DNA of 10,938 bases from assembly GCA_964483805.1 (NCBI GenBank), contig CAZADH010000212.1, positions 1-10,938 of the forward strand. Reading direction: 5' to 3'. Origin of the DNA: CAZADH01 sp964483805 (GTDB taxonomy: Bacteria; Muiribacteriota; Ozemobacteria; Ozemobacterales; Ozemobacteraceae). Both the position numbers and the translations under genes were made by a program. Positions 8,634 through 10,938 of this stretch are shown piece by piece (position 1 is the stretch's first letter; each line of letters starts with the position of its first letter). Below the pieces are notes generated by a model. It saw only the letters and a program-made list of their open reading frames with translations. It was not told the origin of the DNA and searched no databases.

Positions 8634-10094
8634 TCACCGCGCGAAAAACCCGCGCACGAGACCCAGACCGCGTTTGACGATCACCGGCAGATCTTTGAGA
8701 TGGAAGTCGCGGTTCTTGAGCATACACTTCACCCGCAACATCTCGCCGGCCATTTTCATGCGTCGTCGTTCGTCTTCGGTGACGCCGGGCAGGTTCATCG
8801 AGAAATCGCCCTTTTGCCACCAGCCATCCCAGTCGTTGCGCAGGGCCGGATCAATGAGATTGTGCCGCACCGCAATGTCGTACAGCTCGCTGCCCGGGAA
8901 CGGCGTGGTCACCGACCAGGTGATGTAGTTGATCAGACCGCGGCGGAACAAGTGCGCAGCGAAGCGCAGGTTGCGGTGCGACATGGCGCTGTTTTCGAAA
9001 CGCAACTCCCCATTCTCTTGCCATACATTGTATAACATGAAATGGGCGCGCACCTTGATGTTGTGCCGCCGCAGATGCGTGCAGGCAGCGACCACTTCGT
9101 CGAGCGTGATCTTCTTCTTGATGCCGGCGAGGGTCTGCGCGTTGGCGCTCTCGATGCCCATGCTCACACACCAACAGCCAGACTCGGCCATCGCCTGGGC
9201 CAACTCGTCGGTCATCGGCCGCGCCCGCACCGACGCCTGCCAACTCATGTCGAGCCCCGAGTCGCGAATCGCTTTCGCCAACGCCAGTGCATGCGGCAAC
9301 GAGTGATTGAACTCGTCGGCCTGATCGTAAACCTCTTGTATGCCATACTGCTCGCGCAGCATCTTCATTTCGGCGACGACGCTCTCTGGCGAACGCGCGC
9401 GCAACAGCGGCGTCGAGGTGCGCCAGATGCCGTTGGCACAATAGGTGCACAGATACGGACAACCCCGCGCGAACAGCATCGTTGTCTGGGGGTTCTTCTT
9501 CGAGATGAACCAACCGCGATACGAACCGACGTCGACGAGGTCGCGCGCCGGGAACGGCAGCGTGTCGAGATCGCGGATGAAGTCCGGTGGCGGATTGCGA
9601 TACACGCGGGGTTCGCCGTTTTCGCTGCCAAGCGAGACCACGCCCCGGGTCGCGCGGAACTCGGCCTTCGTCTTGCCGGCCTGGCGCATGCTCACGATTT
9701 CGGCCAGCACCGTCTCGCCCTCGCCGACGACACAGAGGTCGGCCTCGGTCTCCTGCAGCGTTTCGACGGGCAGCGCGGTGGCGTGCGGGCCGCCAACGAC
9801 GATGAACGCCTGCGGCAACCGCGCGCGCACCTCGCGCGCCAGCTTTGCCGCGCCCAACGCCTGGGTGGTATAGAACGAAATGCCGATCAGATCAGCCTTC
9901 TGGGCGGCCACCTCGGCCAGGGTCCGCTCCATGCCGAGGCGACAACCATCGGTGACGACGATGTCGACCCCGGGCACGTGCTGCCGCACGTAGGCGGCCA
10001 GCGACAGCACCCCCAGCGGCGGCCAGGTGTTCTCACCGAGGATCTCGGTCTTCGAGGAATAGAGCGACGGCGAGAAGATCAGGTGCAGCTTCAT
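8634..10094 (-). CDS. Cobalamin-binding-domain radical SAM protein
   Basis: The product has 486 residues. The N-terminal part (about 1-150) is a B12-binding-like Rossmann domain with ADLIGISFYTT, FIVVGGPHATALP and DLCVVGEGE. The radical SAM core follows, with the [4Fe-4S]-binding cysteines C212, C216 and C219 in RGCPYLCTYC and a later MGIESAN strand. The DxHxxG motif of base-off cobalamin binding is not seen; the matching region reads TDGCRLG. Enzymes of this architecture often methylate unactivated carbons or rearrange substrates, but the substrate here is unknown. The segments VYDQADEFN and MLYNVWQENGELRF resemble, from memory, a subfamily found in surface-glycan loci of environmental bacteria. 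ATG 10094 overlaps the methyltransferase stop as ATGA and has GAGGGAG seven bases upstream; a GTG at 10112 is less likely. A role in modifying a sugar or lipid of the glycan made by this operon is inferred. Confidence 0.85.
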   Translation of the reverse strand: MKLHLIFSPSLYSSKTEILGENTWPPLGVLSLAAYVRQHVPGVDIVVTDGCRLGMERTLAEVAAQKADLIGISFYTTQALGAAKLAREVRARLPQAFIVVGGPHATALPVETLQETEADLCVVGEGETVLAEIVSMRQAGKTKAEFRATRGVVSLGSENGEPRVYRNPPPDFIRDLDTLPFPARDLVDVGSYRGWFISKKNPQTTMLFARGCPYLCTYCANGIWRTSTPLLRARSPESVVAEMKMLREQYGIQEVYDQADEFNHSLPHALALAKAIRDSGLDMSWQASVRARPMTDELAQAMAESGCWCVSMGIESANAQTLAGIKKKITLDEVVAACTHLRRHNIKVRAHFMLYNVWQENGELRFENSAMSHRNLRFAAHLFRRGLINYITWSVTTPFPGSELYDIAVRHNLIDPALRNDWDGWWQKGDFSMNLPGVTEDERRRMKMAGEMLRVKCMLKNRDFHLKDLPVIVKRGLGLVRGFFAR

Positions 10095-10792
10095 CGTTGG
10101 ACTCCCTCGCACAACAGATAGAGGATGATACCGCGCGAATACCGCGCGCTGTGGGTCCGCGCCAGACCCTGCAGGATCGAACGGTAGTCATGACTGTAAT
10201 ACAAATGCCCCGCGTAGCCCGGATATGCGATCTCGCGGCCGTCGGGAAACCCGCGCACATGCAGTTCTTCGAGATAAACCAGACGGGCACCGTGCACCGC
10301 CGCCGCCAATACCTCACGGACGACCGTGGGCGCGAGGTGCTGCAACGCCGCCCGCGAGTAGATGAGGTCGACCTGGTGCAGCAACGCCGGATCGGCCACG
10401 CGCAGGTCGGCCTGAACGAACCTCAGGTTGTCGCGGCCCGAGGCCCTCGCTTTGGCTTCGGCCTGTTGCAGCATCGCCTGCGCCAAATCGAGGCCGACAA
10501 ACTCGAGGTGCGGAAACCGGCCGGCCAACTGCACCAGCGCGCTCCCCGTGCCGCACCCCAGTTCGAGCACCCGGCGGATGTTCCAGGCGGGCGCCGCGAT
10601 GATCGCCTCGAGGTCAGGGCTGCGGTCGCGCGCTGCGCCGTGCTGCGCGTCGTAGGTCTGCGCCCGCTCGTTCCAGTAGGCCGCCGCTTCGTGCGCCCGA
10701 CAGCGCGTCACCCGGCACCCCGCTCGACGCAATTCCATGCGAAACTTGAGCTTGCTCAGGTGGAACAATACAATGCTCCACGCCCCCACCAA
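10091..10792 (-). CDS. Class I SAM-dependent methyltransferase
   Basis: This is a small methyltransferase of about 233 residues with the seven-strand Rossmann fold. Motif I is clear (VLELGCGTG, glycines near 79-83). The acidic end of the second strand follows in FVGLDLAQAMLQQA (D102), then LRFVQADLR and the strand-4 region DLIYSRAALQHL. The N terminus has a mildly hydrophobic segment (AWSIVLFHL) before the core, which begins at about HEAAAYWNERAQTYD. The acceptor is unknown; given its neighbours, a sugar or glycan intermediate is likely. The start is uncertain. TTG 10792 is given here, with GTG at 10789, CTG at 10813 (well placed after GGGGAGG at 10827-10821) and ATG at 10738 as alternatives; the frame is open further upstream. 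Its stop overlaps the next gene by ATGA and it begins just after the glycosyltransferase stop, so all are co-transcribed. Confidence 0.82.
   Translation of the reverse strand: MVGAWSIVLFHLSKLKFRMELRRAGCRVTRCRAHEAAAYWNERAQTYDAQHGAARDRSPDLEAIIAAPAWNIRRVLELGCGTGSALVQLAGRFPHLEFVGLDLAQAMLQQAEAKARASGRDNLRFVQADLRVADPALLHQVDLIYSRAALQHLAPTVVREVLAAAVHGARLVYLEELHVRGFPDGREIAYPGYAGHLYYSHDYRSILQGLARTHSARYSRGIILYLLCEGVQR
10102..10108 (-). promoter_or_regulatory. Ribosome-binding site of the radical SAM gene, inside the methyltransferase gene
   Basis: Read on the - strand, GAGGGAG ends seven bases before ATG 10094. Together with the ATGA overlap it supports the 10094 start and translational coupling to the upstream gene. 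Confidence 0.7.
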
Positions 10793-10838
10793 TCCGCCTG
10801 CCGCTGTGCTCAGATGCCCGCCTCCCCGCTGTTGACCG

Positions 10839-10938
10839 TCATGCGCGCCGCACGATCTCTTTGATGAAGAACGAAGCGCCGCGACTGGTGCAATGCAGGA
10901 TGCGCAACAGATACTCGCCGACCATGCCGAAGGCGAAG
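10839..10938 (-). CDS. Family 2 glycosyltransferase, C-terminal end (rest outside window)
   Basis: Only the last 32 complete codons and the stop (TGA at 10841-10839) are in the window. They read FAFGMVGEYLLRILH followed by a basic tail ending in IKEIVRRA. The hydrophobic GMVGEYLLRI segment is the hallmark end of the last membrane helix of DPM1/ArnC/GtrB-type glycosyltransferases, which load sugars onto polyprenyl phosphate, and the tail after it is typical. It is the upstream gene of the operon with the methyltransferase, radical SAM enzyme and aminotransferase. The fragment is too short for a specific name and is not covered by any long open frame, but the signature is distinctive. Confidence 0.65.
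   Translation of the reverse strand, partial: FAFGMVGEYLLRILHCTSRGASFFIKEIVRRA

Noticed and set aside
9042..10121. + strand open frame of 359 codons opposite the radical SAM gene
   Set aside because: The - strand product has the CxxxCxxC motif and full domain order; the antisense product is compositionally biased.

Overview
The window is about 10.9 kb of GC-rich, densely coding DNA. It is most consistent with a motile Gram-negative bacterium: it carries a flagellar stator pair with a peptidoglycan-binding MotB, a clpS-clpA pair, and genes of the kind found in surface-glycan loci. GC-ending codons dominate and produce long spurious antisense frames. The lineage cannot be fixed from this window; a proteobacterial or deltaproteobacterial-type lineage is only a guess. 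No tRNA, rRNA, CRISPR array, transposase or phage gene was seen, and no gap between genes exceeds about 160 bases.

Left part, + strand (1-2560). The 3' end of an alpha/beta-hydrolase-like gene is followed by motA and motB, which encode the ion-driven flagellar stator. motA has a strong ribosome-binding site in front of a GTG start, and a sigma-28-like -10 box lies upstream of it. A GC-rich nested hairpin followed by a T-rich tract lies after motB and probably ends this transcript.

Middle, + strand (2575-7359). clpS and clpA are four bases apart. ClpS delivers N-degron proteins to the ClpA unfoldase, which feeds ClpP. Forty bases after clpA comes a large multi-pass membrane protein that looks like a GT-C glycosyltransferase working on lipid-linked sugars. 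Its start is uncertain.

Right part, - strand (10938 down to 7411), convergent with the middle part. This is a tight operon. In transcription order it holds the end of a family 2 glycosyltransferase of the membrane-anchored DPM1/ArnC type, a SAM-dependent methyltransferase, a cobalamin-binding-domain radical SAM enzyme that overlaps the methyltransferase stop by ATGA, and an RffA/WecE-type sugar aminotransferase. Together they suggest synthesis and modification of an unusual amino- and possibly methyl-bearing sugar for a surface glycan. The radical SAM enzyme is the least understood member.

At the DNA level, short AT-rich islands built around GTATTG or TTGTAT recur through otherwise GC-rich coding sequence. 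One exact 15-base repeat is shared by motB and clpA. The cause is unknown.
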